A stretch of 64,000 nt of DNA from the NCBI GenBank assembly GCA_007026445.1, contig VDMD01000091.1, positions 35,777 to 99,776 of the forward strand, given 5' to 3'. This stretch comes from Schizophyllum amplum. Its lineage: Eukaryota > Basidiomycota > Agaricomycetes > Agaricales > Schizophyllaceae. The notes under the pieces are model-generated. The model saw nothing but the letters and a program-made list of their open reading frames with translations. It was not told where the DNA came from and searched no databases. The translations under genes were made by a program, and so were the position numbers. This document shows, one piece after another, positions 1-12,040 of the stretch; position 1 is the stretch's first letter, and each line of letters begins with the position of its first letter.

Positions 1-39
1 AGCTATATTCCAGAAAAGGACATCAGCCACAATGAGATA

Positions 40-110
40 CCACCCAGCAATACTGTCCCTGTACTGCTGGGTGATATCAGAATACGACCCCCTGCCAGCA
101 CTGGTCGTAT
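40..110. repeat. Foldback/MITE-like element, copy 1
   Basis: A stretch containing ACCCAGCA and TGCTGGGT as inverted arms, followed by AATACGACCCCCTGC. The same sequence with few differences occurs in reverse orientation at 56672-56700 and again in direct orientation at 56728-56752. Probably the remnant of a short foldback element; its boundaries are uncertain because the window starts nearby. Confidence 0.5.
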
Positions 111-1460
111 CTAGATAATGGTAGGGACGGTCCTCAGACCGGGGGCGCGCTCAGGTCGGCGCAGGTCGTCGCAGGCATGTCAGGTCGGTCAAGTCGTTCA
201 AACTTTAGGTCCGAATGTGAGAGCACCTTCATTGACCTGAGGTGACCTATATTCGAGATGAAAAGCTCAGGTCACCTGAGCCTGGCATTTTCTGAGCAGA
301 TTTTGCAGGTTTTACGCGGCTTCCAAATCTGAATTCAAGGAATGAAAACGAATTCTTGTATTTCATTGTGCTAGTAGTAGGACTACATAGGCTACTAAGA
401 CTACTACTCTACGCATTGAAAGCCTTGAATTGAGCACTCACCGCTGGTTTCCTTGTGCATAGTGATCATATGTACACGCAACAAATCATTGTGAGTGAAC
501 ATATGTATGCAATAGCGTGATATTCTCTTACCATCGTCATGGAGCCAGGCATACGCCCCGAAGGTGCAGCCCGCTTCTGTCAACAAACGCGCCGGTAACA
601 CCGTTCACCTTCGGTGGCTGTAGACCGATGCATCCTGGGGCACGTCAGCACACTCTCGCTGCCGGAGACACCCTCAACACACCTTTATGTAGTCCAGATC
701 ATAGATGCCCAATGCACAAAGTCAGTCGTCAATGCTCAACCGTCTACGCGGTCTACGCGGGAATTGCGGAGCGTCGCCCAGTCACAACAAACATCTGGCA
801 AACAAGGTGTGAGAATGCAATTTAGATAAGTGCACGTAGGCCTGCTGCGCACCTAAGCACATACGGCGCCCACCGCCGTTCGCAGGTCCTTCTTCTCCTC
901 CGCCCAGTCATCCGAGGTTTGGCGTGATACCAGCGTCCGCCGATCACGGTCGTTAAGGGGTGAAGGCGAGAGGCCCCAGATGTAGTACTAGTAGCGATTC
1001 GATAGGCGTGGGGGCGGCTGGCCAAGAAGCCAGCGCGCGCCGCACCGCCCCGGCTTGCGGTGGACGGCAGCGAGCAGCGCAAGAGCATGGATCGCCGTGC
1101 CATCGCACTGCCCCTGGCCCATGACGCTGGCACGACCGCCCGCGCCAACCGCGTGATGGGCGAGCGCGCGCCGGGTCGAGTTCGCGAGGTCGGCCGCGGC
1201 CGCTGGCGGTGTCGGCGACGCCTCATGCGTCCCTCCCTTTCTAGATCGTAGTATTACCTGTGAGTAATGCAACCGTCAGTTTTGCGGCCTCACAGCGGGG
1301 TACAGCGGACGTACCTGGGCAGGTGAGCGCTTACAGCGCCACGCCCGCCATTCTATCTACCGTGTACTCTTGAGCACCCCGTTTTGCATAAAGGAGGTCG
1401 AGAGGAAGGTGAGGAGGGCGAATGCCTTCAGGTGCTGGTGAGTTGAAGAGGTGCACCTGT
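111..1460. other. Gene-free stretch
   Basis: No reading frame here resembles a protein family. The part from 150 to 285 has short repeats of CAGGTCG and an inverted motif, CCTGAGGTGACCT at 236 against AGGTCACCTGAG at 269, which recurs near 5560 just before the transposase. The remainder is GC-rich with only shadow frames. Confidence 0.5.
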
Positions 1461-1464
1461 GGCC

Positions 1465-1885
1465 GTAAGGTCTTTGCAAAGACCATGGACAAGTGTCTGA
1501 CAGGTAGTTGAAAAGTCCTCGTATCACTTATATACACTGCCACAGCCCTCCGGGGCCCTCCCGGCAGGGGCTCCGGGCTCGGGGGGCGACCCGAGCTGGC
1601 TGCCCGTTCGGGCAGGTGCACGCGGGTCGCTCGCCTGGCGTGCCCGGCTCGCTCCCGCGCTTGCCACCTGCCTGCGCGCATCCTCGATCACCTCCCATTT
1701 GGGCGGTGCGGGCGATCGGCACACTCGCGGGCGTCGCGCGCGCGTCGTCACTGCCGTCGCTGCTCCTCGCCACATGTGGATCAATGAAAATATGTATATA
1801 GAATGAAGTATACATATAAAAGCATATGTAAAGGTAAAGGGGTGGGGGAATACATGAAAAAGACGTGATGAAAATTTTCGCCGCT
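1465..1885 (+). repeat. Left copy of a ~410-bp inverted repeat
   Basis: The sequence from GTAAGGTCTTTGC inward to GAAAATTTTCGCC is matched, in reverse complement, at 4203-4606. The shared core includes the ACAAGTGTCTGACAGGTAGT region, a TATA-like CACTTATATAC and a GC-rich middle. The copies are clearly diverged by substitutions and small indels. It could be a solo terminal repeat, a MITE pair or a duplicated promoter; no coding function is seen. Confidence 0.6.
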
Positions 1886-4202
1886 GCATTGCCCGTACGC
1901 GCTGGGATACGTGTGCGGGCGTGCAGGTCTGGGTAGGTGGAAGGGTATTGGAAAGGTCGCTGGAGACCTTGGTATGAGTGCCATAGGGGGCTGGGTCTCC
2001 AGCGCGCACGAGCGCGCAAGTGCCCCGCCCGGGATAGCGGCCGGCATAGCCAGCGCAACCACGTCCGCCGCTGCTGACAGGCATGGAGATAGGCGTGATG
2101 TGTTCCCGCATTACGCGCGTCGACAAGTCGAGCGCTGGCGTGCTGCGCAGTGATGCTCGCTTGATTGCAGAAGGCGGCGCGGGGGGAAGGGGGGCGTATG
2201 CGCTAGAGGCATCGCGGGGTTCGCCTAGGCTTGCGGATGACTGTGGCAGCTGGCCTGCGCATGTTTGAGTGCCGGGAGAGCGCCTCTCGTACGTACGCTT
2301 GCCGAGGGAAAGCCGCGAGTTCCCCGTGCAATGAGTACTCGAGCGGCTTCCCCCCGACGCGCGTATGTGCGTGCGAGGGCAATGGATGGGGATGGTGATG
2401 GTAGTCTTGTAGCCGTGTGTGGTGAGAAGACGCCAAAGGCGCGTCATGCGTCCGGGAGGCGCCAATATTTGCAGGCGGGGCAGGGTGTTGGTGGGGTGTT
2501 GAGGCCGACAGCTGCTCGCGCGTCTCGGTTGCAAGGCGTGCAACGTCAGTCCAACGTATATTAAAGACATATCAGCAGAACACAACGCATGCTGGGGCGT
2601 CAACACGCACCTTTGACGCGGGAGCGCACGCGCAGCTCGCCTCCCGCGCTCGTCCTCTGTGCCGCGTGTAACAGCCCGATCCAGCCCAAATGTCAGATAA
2701 TACCGTGTATCGTTGTTTGTGGGTGCGTGTAGTGAGTGGAAAAGGACGGCCGGGGTGGTGAGGGCAGACGGGCAGGGGCGGTGGTCGTGGTTAAAGATGA
2801 GAAGTTGTTGTGCGCGCACGTTCGGCATTCCGGTCCGGTCTCCGGGGCTCGTCGCCGACGCGCTCGACGACCGCCGCCGCGTTTCGGACGCCTTCCGACA
2901 CAGGTTGAAAGCCTGGAGCTGCTAGAGTACCCCTAGATATTGAGATTTGCGAAGAGAGAACAGGAACTGGGGCAATATACATTGTTTTATATGCTGAAAG
3001 TTCTGCCCAAGCTTTCCTCAGTTTTCACTGTCTCTTAAGGTATACAGCAGGGCTTTCTCGTCCACCATTTGATGGCTGAGCTACAGTCAAAGCTGGAGCT
3101 TGTGTAAATAGCCTTGAAGAACTGTATACATGCTCATTTGGTGCCTAAATCATTCTAGATGAATGAGATGAAGTCAAATAGTAAGGGAGGGGAGTTATCT
3201 TTGGGCGTCGCACTGCTATTGTGCCATGTTCGTGGCCTCATGGTTTTGCAGTCAGTATATATAGTTGTAGATTACATCAAGTATTGTAGATCTACAGAAA
3301 TTCGGAGCCATCTGACGATGCGATCCACGGGTATCGCGCTGCGTCTTGTCCCGAACGCGCTCGAAATGAGCGCGTTCGTGACGTGACGTAACGCGTCAAA
3401 GTCATCTCTTGTCGCCATCCACGACGCGCCCGCCGTTCAACAGCGGCTCGACGAGTGGCGCTTCCTCAAGATAGGGGTGAGGGGACTCTGGGGAGATCCC
3501 TTCAGGTGCGTCGTCATTCACAGCTCATAGATATATGCTAATAACGAACCACAGGAAGCAGCTGCAGAGTGCCTCTTGCGCTCTGCAGCTACTTACCCCG
3601 GTGCGCGTTTCGCCCGCGCAACGGCGGCTCCACCCAGCAGGTCTCACAAGACCTCTGCGACGTGTACGCCCCGCCGCGCGTCCACAATCTCCCGCGGCCC
3701 CTTCCCGTCCGACTCGTCTTGTAGGCGGGCACTCGCCCGCCTCTAGACGCCTCCCCGCCGCACGCGCTACGTCCTAGTAGCATCAGCGTGGGTAGGGGAG
3801 GGCGACGCGATGCCCGGCAACGACGCCGATGCCCTCTGCAAGCAAGAGCACACAACACGATCGGGTCGCCCGCGCCATGTATCCTGTCCCTCACCCACCC
3901 TCCCCTGCGCTTCCGCTGCTCGGCGTGCGCGGCGCAGCGCCACAAGACATCAACCCGGCATTCAATAATGCTGCACGACGACGCTGGTTCCCGCCATTGC
4001 GCCCTGCGTGCGCCGCACCGCGCCGCGCCGTCCTTCCGTGCCGCACCTCCCTCCCGCGCCGCACCTCCCTCCCGTGCCGCCCGCATCGTGGCCCGCCCTT
4101 CTTCCACAACGAGCTCCCCAAAGGCAGTGCTCTCTGTCACCCACTCCCATCCCACTCCCCACCCCCGCCCACTCCCGTTTGCTCACTGGCGCGCGACGCG
4201 CC
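1886..4202. other. Spacer between the inverted repeats
   Basis: About 2.3 kb with no recognisable gene. Long open frames on both strands, such as the one at 1524-2828 on minus, are explained by high GC and have no domain-like content. Around 4020-4085 there is a short tandem array of about 17-bp CCGCACCTCCCTCCC-type units. Confidence 0.45.
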
Positions 4203-4606
4203 GGCGAAAATTTTCGCCGCGTCTTCGCGTGCTTCTGCCATGTATTTTGTTTTGGTTGTTATGTAGTCAAAATGCATATATTTTATTCTATCTACATGAC
4301 CCTGTGAGTGACGAGGAGGAGCAGTGGCGGCAGCACGCGCGCGCGCGACGCCCCCAACCGCGCCGGCCAACCGCGCTGCCCGATCGGGGGTGGGCAGCGA
4401 GCGCGGGAGCGAGCCGGGCAAGCCCGGTGAGCAGCCCGCGTGCACCTGCCTGAACGGGCGGCAGGCCAGTGATAGCCCGGCGAGCCGCCCGAAGCCCGGA
4501 GCCGCCACCGGAAGGCCGCCGGGGGCCTGTGGCTGTGCATATAAGTGATTCGAGGTATTTTCAACTGCCTGTCAGGCACTTGTCCTACGTCTTTGCAAAT
4601 ACCTTA
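4203..4606 (-). repeat. Right copy of the ~410-bp inverted repeat
   Basis: Reverse-complement partner of 1465-1885. Its inner end is the perfect 18-bp palindrome CGGCGAAAATTTTCGCCG at about 4202-4219, and its outer end reads GCAAATACCTTACCGC. The same TATA-like ATATAAGTGATT block and GC-rich middle are present. Confidence 0.6.
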
Positions 4607-5590
4607 CCGCCTCAGCTGAGAGGTGGTGGTTAGAACCGTAGCTCATGGTTTTGGGACCGTGCCGCGGTCGTGGTTGCAGTGCGTGTGTATGAATCGAGAC
4701 GTAGCGTGACCAAGAGATGGAGAGGGCAGCAGCAGAGAGCTGCACGTCGGACGACGCTGTAATGGCAGTCGACATGAGGGTGGGAGGAAAGATGTGACGG
4801 ATGACGGAAGCGGCCAGCCTCTCCGCGTCAGCGCAAGATCCGGACCGAGGTCCGGGCTAGTTCGATCCAAGTTCGATCGATCCTTGGGTGACCTTCTTCT
4901 CATCGTCGCCACTTGTATGCTCTCTTCTCTCTCCCCGTACGGGGCTTTCCTCGACGTTCTCTATAGGCTCTTTATTTGCTTGTGGTACTGGCCGCGTTCA
5001 TCATCCAGATCGACGGAGGACAGGGCCTCGCTATGATGGCGGACGTGCATCGCGGCCCGCGCAAGGCGTGCTGCGCCTTCGCGTAGCGTGCTACTCGACG
5101 GCGAATGTCAAGCAGCGTCGTATCAAGGAGCGTCGCCGACGAGCAGCAATGCCGTGTCGGCGAGCGTGGCACTTGCGCACGCGCATCCAGGAGGTCAGAG
5201 TAGCGCATATCATTATGTACAAGATTTTATATGCGGGTGTTGCGTAGTGACCCGCAACTGGACACGCTCGACATACGCAGCACGGACTTCGCTCAAGTGG
5301 GGGAGAAGGTTCACGACTGCTGTACAGCTGGGTGGCCGGTGACATGGTATTACGGGCATTGTAACGTGGATAGCATCTGAATGACAAGTCAGTATACCTT
5401 ACATTGCATGATTGGTATAGCAGTACTCTCATGTGAGCTACTGTAACCACGGCTGTCTTGACAAGCATGCAGCCATCCCAGGTCGCCCAAGGTGGCCTCA
5501 AGCCTCCTCAAGCGCGCTACGACGGCCTGAGGCGACCGGACACGACTTTAGGGAGGCCCACTGGGCCGAGGTCACCTGAGGACGACATGT
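4607..5590. other. Gene-free stretch before the transposase
   Basis: No supported gene. The last 100 bases are rich in AGGTC, CCTCAAG and CACCTGAGG motifs, which may be subterminal repeats of the adjacent transposon. No terminal CACTA could be identified with confidence. Confidence 0.4.
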
Positions 5591-5606
5591 CGCCGAACCG
5601 TTTTTT

Positions 5607-8442
5607 GTGATGCACGACGTCCGCACTGCGTACAAGCGCTGCTCTATCGAGCCCGAGATCTCTCGCACCGCATGTTGCCCTAAGTGCTTCAAGCTCTGGG
5701 TTAACCAGGACCCTCCAAAGACATGTGACTACAAGGAGACAAGATATACACGAAATGCATGTGGTACAAAGCTGTGGAGGACGCAAAATACTCCGCATGG
5801 TCCCAAACGTGTTCCACGCCGCTACTTCTCTACCCAGTCTTTCGACTCTTGGCTGACGCACTTCCTCTCTCGACGCATCATTGTGGAAGCCCTCGAGCGT
5901 ACACACAACCAGCACACAAATGGCCATGGCCCGGTATTTGGTGCAGAGATGCGCGATGTGCAGGACAGCCCCGCCTGGCGAGACCTACACGGCATTCGCA
6001 GTACACCATTTGACTTGGTGTTTGGCATATACGTTGATTGGTTCAACCCATTTACGAACAAGATTGCTGGTGAGTTTTAATTCATTGAATTGAATTGAAT
6101 CGGAAATTCATCTATATTGTGGCGTGATAGGGAAAGTCGTATCTTGTGGCGCAATTGTGCTCTACTGTCTCAATCTCCCACCGCATCTTCGATACCGTCC
6201 TGAAAATGTCTTCATTGCTGGCCTCACTCCACCGCCTCACTCGCCAAGTTTTGTCACAATCGCTCATATTCTCGATCCTGTCTTTGCTGCGATCCTGAAA
6301 TTCCAATCGCCGGGGCAGCCTATGCGAGTCTTCGGCCACCAAGAGGACATCACCGTCTCAGCTCAGGCGATCCCCTTGATAGCCGATCTACAGGCCAGTC
6401 GCAAAGTCAGTGGCTTTCTATCACACAGCGCAAGCTTGTTCTGCTCGTTTTGCATGTGTCGTCTGGTCGACATCGAAAGCTTGGATAATCACACCCTCCG
6501 TGATACCCAGTCCGTTCGCTCAGCCGCCGCTAACTGGCTCGCGGCTACGACCAAGACGAGCCGAGCGGCACTTGCCAAGGAGAATGGTGTACGCTGGACT
6601 CCGATGTTTTCGCTTCCTTACTACGATCCCACTCGCCATGTTATACTCGGATTCATGCATAACTGGCTGGAGGGCGTTCTGCAGCATCAACTCCGCGATC
6701 TCTACGGCATTGGGCGTAATGCTGTAGAGGAGCGCAAGAACCACACAGCTGCTGTTCTTCTGGATGATGACGCACAGGGATCTGCTGCAACAAGTACTGC
6801 TGCGTCAGAGATGTCACATTCCGGAACAGACTCAGATAACGCAGCTATGCAGGTGGACGCACCTACACCATCGGGCATCACCTCCACCTCCGCTCTCTTG
6901 TCCTCATCTGATGATGACAGTTCCTCGCTCACAGCGCGACCCCTACCTCTATACAACAGAGAAGATGATCGTGATGATGGGGATGCTTGGACAGGCGATC
7001 TACCTCCTCTTCCAGCTCTCCCAACTGGCACCCAACCCTTCAGGTTCACTGCTACTCAACTCGCCGAAATTCACCAAGCAATCGAAGAGGTCTGGCTCCC
7101 CTCCTGGGTTGAGCGACCGCCAACAAACCTTGGTGATGCTAGTCATGGCAAACTGAAGGCTCGCACCTACCTCACGCTCTTCTCCATCATATTTCCGCTC
7201 AAGTTCCCGGATTTCTGGTGGAATCCTGATGAACCAGACACTACCAACCGGTGGATGTTCACCAACTTCTATGATCTCGTAGCTGCAACGAATATTCAAG
7301 CTTCGTTCAGCACTTCGAACGCAAAGGCAGATCAATACGACATCCATTACCGGCGTTATCGCGAACATCTGCGGGCGCTCTTCCCTAACCATCGATCCAA
7401 ACCCAACCATCACTATGCCATGCATTCGTCTTCACTCATGAAGTACTGGGGCCCTCTTCCTGCTCTAAGCGAGTTTCCGGGAGAGCGCATGAACGGCATG
7501 CTGCAGCGTGTAAAACAAACCGCCATCTATGTGAGTTAAGCCAAGTTGACTGTTGATGCGTAGTACTGACTATTCACTATCAAAGGGGACTTGGACTTGA
7601 CGATGCTCCGCCAGATGTGCCGTCGCGGCCGTTTGGAAGCTCTCCTTCAGGATGGCACTCCAGGCGATGATTCGCTGAGGAAGCTAGCTGATATTCTGGA
7701 GCCACAGTTGCGCCAGACACATGGTCAGACGCATGCAGCAGCCACTGCAACATACGCAACATCCTTGTCTGACTCATCGTCGTCGGACTCCTCAGATGAT
7801 GCCAACACAGAGGAACCAGCAGTCCCAGCCTCTGCCACACCCCTCTCCCCTCACGCGCTAGTAGAATTCCTGCAGAAATCACCTAAACTTCCCGTCACCG
7901 AGTACAATGTGCTTCTCCAATATCTGCAGGCATCTGGACGGTCGTATCGCTCTGTCTACACAGCATCATCATCATCCAATATCCCCATCCTTCACAATCT
8001 TGCACAACGCCCACTGTCCATCAAGCTCGGGGACGCAGGAATTTCTCGAGACTATAAAACGTACAGCTGCCAGAGCGCTCATCCTGCTGCAAGTGCTGTC
8101 CAGTACTACGACCCCGTCAAACAGCGCCAAGACACCGGCCTCATACAGTATATCTGGCGAGTGGCCCTTAGTGACGATGCTATCCACACATTCGTTGGGA
8201 TTCAGCCACATCTACCGCTGCCACTTGCCGAGGAGAAGCGAGGACCATACTTCCACTTCCCAGAATTCAAATGCCGTCTCGTCGATGCAAGACCATCCAA
8301 TGTCCTTGTTGTTGTTGAGCCAGCTCACATCATTGCGCATGTGAGCATCATGCACAAGCCATCAGGCTTATTTGGTATACCAAGGAAGTTCCTTGCTATC
8401 AATCTAGCATACGACAGAGGGCTCCGCAATCCGCGCCGCTGA
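5607..8442 (+). CDS. Tnp2-type (CACTA/EnSpm) transposase
   Basis: Encodes the core of a basidiomycete Tnp2 transposase (Transposase_21 family), which would excise and integrate a CACTA DNA transposon. Exon 1 (to 6069) has the zinc-like CCPKC segment and ends in YVDWFNPFTNKIAG. An intron at 6070-6130 splices in phase to KVVSCGAIVLYCLNLPP and then RYRPENVF. Exon 2 runs to about 7530 and holds the HNWLEGVLQHQ and FPGERMNGMLQRVK segments. Exon 3 (about 7586-8442) starts DLDLTMLRQMCRRGRL and ends with the characteristic GLFGIPRKFLAINLAYDRG region. The N terminus is short of the usual start, so the beginning is missing or lies in an unseen exon. The second intron (GT at 7531, AG at 7585) joins the exons one base out of phase, which suggests decay or an assembly error. 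Confidence 0.85.
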
Positions 8443-8933
8443 AGCCATCCACTAGTGAGGGTTCTATGTTTTTGTAAAGCCATCACTCACATCATTAAAG
8501 CAGCTTCCTGTGATGGAGTCCCCTATACCTCTCTTCTACCACTCCTCCACCCTTTCATCCTTTTACCCATGCCCCTCTACCCTGCCACAACTTTTAGCCA
8601 ATGCCACCATTTTTTATTGATCACCATCCTATTCTTTTCTCGCCCCCACCCACCCCGCCCACCCATAGCCCCACGAACACCCTGCCGCCACGCACCTGCC
8701 ACTACTGCGCTGCCGCGCTGCCACCTGCTTGCTGACACCGCCACCCCGACACCACTGCTACACTGCCCCGACAGACGCTAAGGACGTCAAACTCTGGCTC
8801 CCATCGGCGGATCCACAGATTGGAACCCACCCCCACTGACAACGGCCCAGTACTCATTAACGGAAGCAACGCTACCCGCCTACCCTACCCGCCTACCCGC
8901 ACACCCGCACGCCGGTGACCCGGCTCTGGTGAC
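8443..8933. other. Spacer between transposon remnants
   Basis: C-rich low-complexity sequence (CCCACCCACCCC and similar) with no domain-like frame. It may include the 3' end of the Tnp2 element and the truncated 5' side of the retroelement. Confidence 0.35.
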
Positions 8934-9777
8934 ATGCGCGCTCCCTGGTCAATGAAGAAATGTGAGGCCGAGTTCTTGTCATCTACAACGTGGATCGGCT
9001 TCGACTGGAACCTCGCCCTCCGCCAGGTCGGCCTTCCTGAGGCCAAACACATCAAGTGCATCGACCGCGTTACGACCTTCCAGGCAAGGGGCTGGTCTCG
9101 CGGCGGGGGTCCGCCTTGTGGACTACCGTCGCCTCGCGGGCATGCTGGAGCACGCAGCGTTTGTACTCACAGACGGCGCTTCGCGCCTACCGGTGCTGTA
9201 CCACGCGATGCGAGGCTTCAACGGCGACGAGAACGCGGTCTGCCACACCTCCAATTCAGTGTGATGTGCTGAATTGGTGGTTGAAGTGGCTGCGCGACCG
9301 TTCGTCTATCCGCCAGCTCTACCCGACCTCACCTGTACATTGACGCCTCGACCAGCTGGGGGGCATCGGCCTCTTCTTCAACGGCAGATGGGCCGCGTTC
9401 CAGCTCGCCCCCGACTGGAAGGCGGACGGTGGCCGCGACATCTGTTGGCTCGAGGCCGTCGCCCTTGAGCTCCTCCTCTATATGCATCAGCTTGGTCTTA
9501 CACACGGCCGCTTCCGCATCTACTCTGACAACATGGGCGCCATCGGTGCCCACTCAAAAGGCCGCAGCTCTAACGAGAATATCATTTATGCGTCTGACGC
9601 TCAATTTCATTCGCTGCTCTACACCTCATGGTTCTCGGACTTTGTCTACGTCACCTCTGCCGTCAACCCCGCCGACCCAATCTCTCGCGGTGATTTGGGC
9701 CTCCCTTCCGTGCGCATCGCGCGCACCTTCAGCCTCCCAGGTGTTCTCTCCAAGTGTCTTTGGGACACTCATGGATA
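8934..9777 (+). pseudogene. DIRS-like retroelement: RT C-terminus and RNase H remnant
   Basis: The reading frame begins at the end of a reverse transcriptase (FLSSTTWIGFDWNL, VGLPEAKHIKCIDRV). It shifts frame near 9085 to the connection region (RLVDYRRLAGMLEHAAFV) and shifts again near 9355 in a G-run. It then continues as RNase H, with the expected acidic residues in YIDASTSW, CWLEAVALE, IYSDNMGAIG and VNPADPISRG. At least two frameshifts and loss of the RT palm make it inactive. The order RT, RNase H, then tyrosine recombinase downstream is that of DIRS-like elements common in Agaricomycetes. It ends at a stop right before GTAAGC at 9779. Confidence 0.8.
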
Positions 9778-10439
9778 GGTAAGCGCCCTCGACCTCCTCA
9801 CCCCCCTTGCCTCACCTTTCGCCCAGTTTCCTTTGCTGCATGGGTCGCCCGTGCGACCTTGAGAGGTGGTGTCGAGCCTTCGGGCTCACCTCCCCTCGAA
9901 ACACACCCTCTATTGCTCAGACTCGCTCTCTGCATGGTAAGCCTCTCCTCGACATTCACACCTTCGCCTTCACTGCTCACCTCGCACCTCAGCCTCTAAT
10001 GCTGCCTCAATCATGTCGAGGCTCAACCCCGCACCTGCGTCTCCCGCCAGCTTCGACAAAGGTTTCTGTTGTCCTCTTCCTACCTCGCTACCTCGCTCAT
10101 GCCCGCAGCCTCCACCTTGCATAGGCTGTGTGAATCCGGGCACGCGCGCCCCTGCGCTCCCGCCGTCACCTCCTCAAACCGCTCCCGTAGCCTCCACGTG
10201 CTCCCACGCCTGCTCCCCACGACCACCACGCCCTCATGCCTGCGGCCGCCTTCCTTCGCACCCGCTCCAGTCGTCACAGCTCAGCCTGCTGTCGCATCCT
10301 CGCCGCCTACGCCCGTCCCTGGCGTCTTCTCCTCGATATGGGCGGAGGAGAACGCCCTCGAGCTTCAAGCATACGCCGATACGCCGCCCATGCACTCACC
10401 TCACCTTACTCAAGCAGGCGCGCGCGCCGAGCGGCAGCA

Positions 10440-11575
10440 ATGCGTACAACGCGAGTTGGCTCCGCCCAGCGGTTCCCGCTTCCTACCGATGCCTAGCGTG
10501 GTTGACACCGCGCGCCCTCGCTCGGCAGAAGGACATGCAGGCATTGTCTGTGCCGAGCTGCAGTCGAAGGTCCTCAGCAAGGTGATGGCTCGCTACCAAG
10601 ACAATATGCTCACCCAGTACGGCGCCAGCCCCTCCGCTTCACCCAGTGGTGCGATTGCGAAGGCATCTCCGAGTCCCTGCGTATGCCGGCAGATGCGATC
10701 CTGCTCGCCACATTTGCGGCGGACACTCACAAAGGTGGCACTGGGGGCCGCCCGCGTGCGCAGCTGGATGTGTGGGGCTACAGCTACGGCACGCGTCAAT
10801 GGTGCCCGCTGGAACGGCGGCGACTTCCTCGTCGAAAGCATCCTCAAGATGACCAACAAGAAAGGCGCCGTGTACAGCCGTCTCCTCCGGAACCCTGTCA
10901 GCCTCCCTCCGTGCGCTCAAGGGAGGGCGCGCTCGTCCTCTCCCTCTCCCGCCCAGCGACGCTGCGCGCTCTGGGCTGCCGCCTCATCTCATTCTGGGGA
11001 TGTCGTCATCTCGGCGAGCTGCTACCTTGCACAAACCGCAAGTACGATCTGGTCTACAACCCGGCTCGCAACACAGACATGGCGCCGCAGCGAAGCTGAC
11101 GGTCATGTCACCGTCAGCTTCCATATCCCCTTCACAAAGACCACCGCGAGCTGGGCGTGCGCTGCCGCGTCATGTCTGCGCCGCCCATCTACGCCGACTC
11201 TGCCCTGCCCATCTGGGCCCTCGACAATCACCTCACCATCAACTGCAACCTTCTGCTCACCTCTTTGTCAACTCCGGCCTCGCCACAGCGACCTACAAGG
11301 AGATGCTCGTTCCCTGATGGACGATGCCGTCGCCTCGCCGGCCTCGACCCCGTCAAGGGGCACAGCTACCGCATCAGCGGTACGCTGGGAGGCTGCTCGA
11401 CGGTGTCCACCCGAGCATATCATGCAGGTCGGGGTGGACCCTTCTTGTGCTTCCTTACCTACTGGCGCCGTTTGGACGTTGTCGTACCTGCAGGGATTGC
11501 AGGGATTGCGCGCATGCCACATGGCGCGCACTCCAAGACTCATTCGCTCTCGCTCATTGCATTACTTTAGATACC
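10440..11575 (+). pseudogene. DIRS-like retroelement: tyrosine recombinase remnant
   Basis: Pieces of a basidiomycete retroelement tyrosine recombinase appear in order but in alternating frames: RMPADAILLATFAAD (about 10680), GARWNGGDFLVESILKM (about 10800), CRLISFWGCRHLGELL (about 10980), DGHVTVSFHIPFTKTT (about 11100), ALDNHLTINCNL (about 11220), GLDPVKGHSYRI (about 11340), LLDGVHP (about 11395) and FLTYWRRLDVVVPAGIA (about 11450). HSYRI is the position of the conserved H-x-x-R, and WGCRHLGELL carries the first catalytic Arg. At least five frame changes show a dead copy. The 520-codon open frame over 10069-11631 is only partly in the ancestral frame and should not be read as a protein. Confidence 0.75.
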
Positions 11576-12040
11576 ATGTTTACTCAATACAGCAGTTCTT
11601 CATGAGACCCTTATGCTCGCTACCGCCCTGACACACTCAGGCCCTCTCTCTCAGGCTCGGCTTGGGCCTCGCGGCCCGTAGGGCCTTCTGCACCCGACCG
11701 TGTTTGCCCTGGGCTCCCTGGGCTCCGTTGGGAGCCTTCACTCGGTTTGGGCAGCACAGTCCGCTTCATCTTCATGCACTTTCCGCTTGGTCTGAGGCTA
11801 TGCTCATCATCCGCTTCTGTGTTCCGTCGGCTGGTCCGCGGTTGTGGGTGGCTGCAGGGCGCGCGTCTGACGGGCGCCGCCGCCGCTGCAGTTCGTCCCC
11901 TGGCACGGCCGGCCTCTGCCCAACAAACCCAGCCCTAGTTGAGTGCTAGGTTCCTCCTCGCATTCCCATCCGCGTCTACGCTACGTGTTCCTACCTAGAT
12001 GTGTCCTAGGCCTCTTGAACCGCAGCTTTGCTTGAGTCCT
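11576..12040. other. Gene-free stretch
   Basis: Probably the 3' flank of the retroelement. The CCTGGGCTCCCTGGGCTCC tandem is seen near 11709. No supported gene. Confidence 0.35.

Noticed and set aside
1524..2828. 434-codon open frame on minus and other long frames in 1-4.6 kb
   Set aside because: GC-rich shadow frames overlapping an inverted repeat, with no domain-like segments or phased splice sites.
5500..5590. Terminal CACTA repeat of the Tnp2 element
   Set aside because: Only loose CACCTGAGG motifs were seen; no matching inverted end could be found after 8442.
10069..11631. 520-codon open frame on plus taken as one protein
   Set aside because: Recombinase motifs occur in it only in pieces; the other motifs lie in two further frames, so the open frame is an accident of a decayed element.
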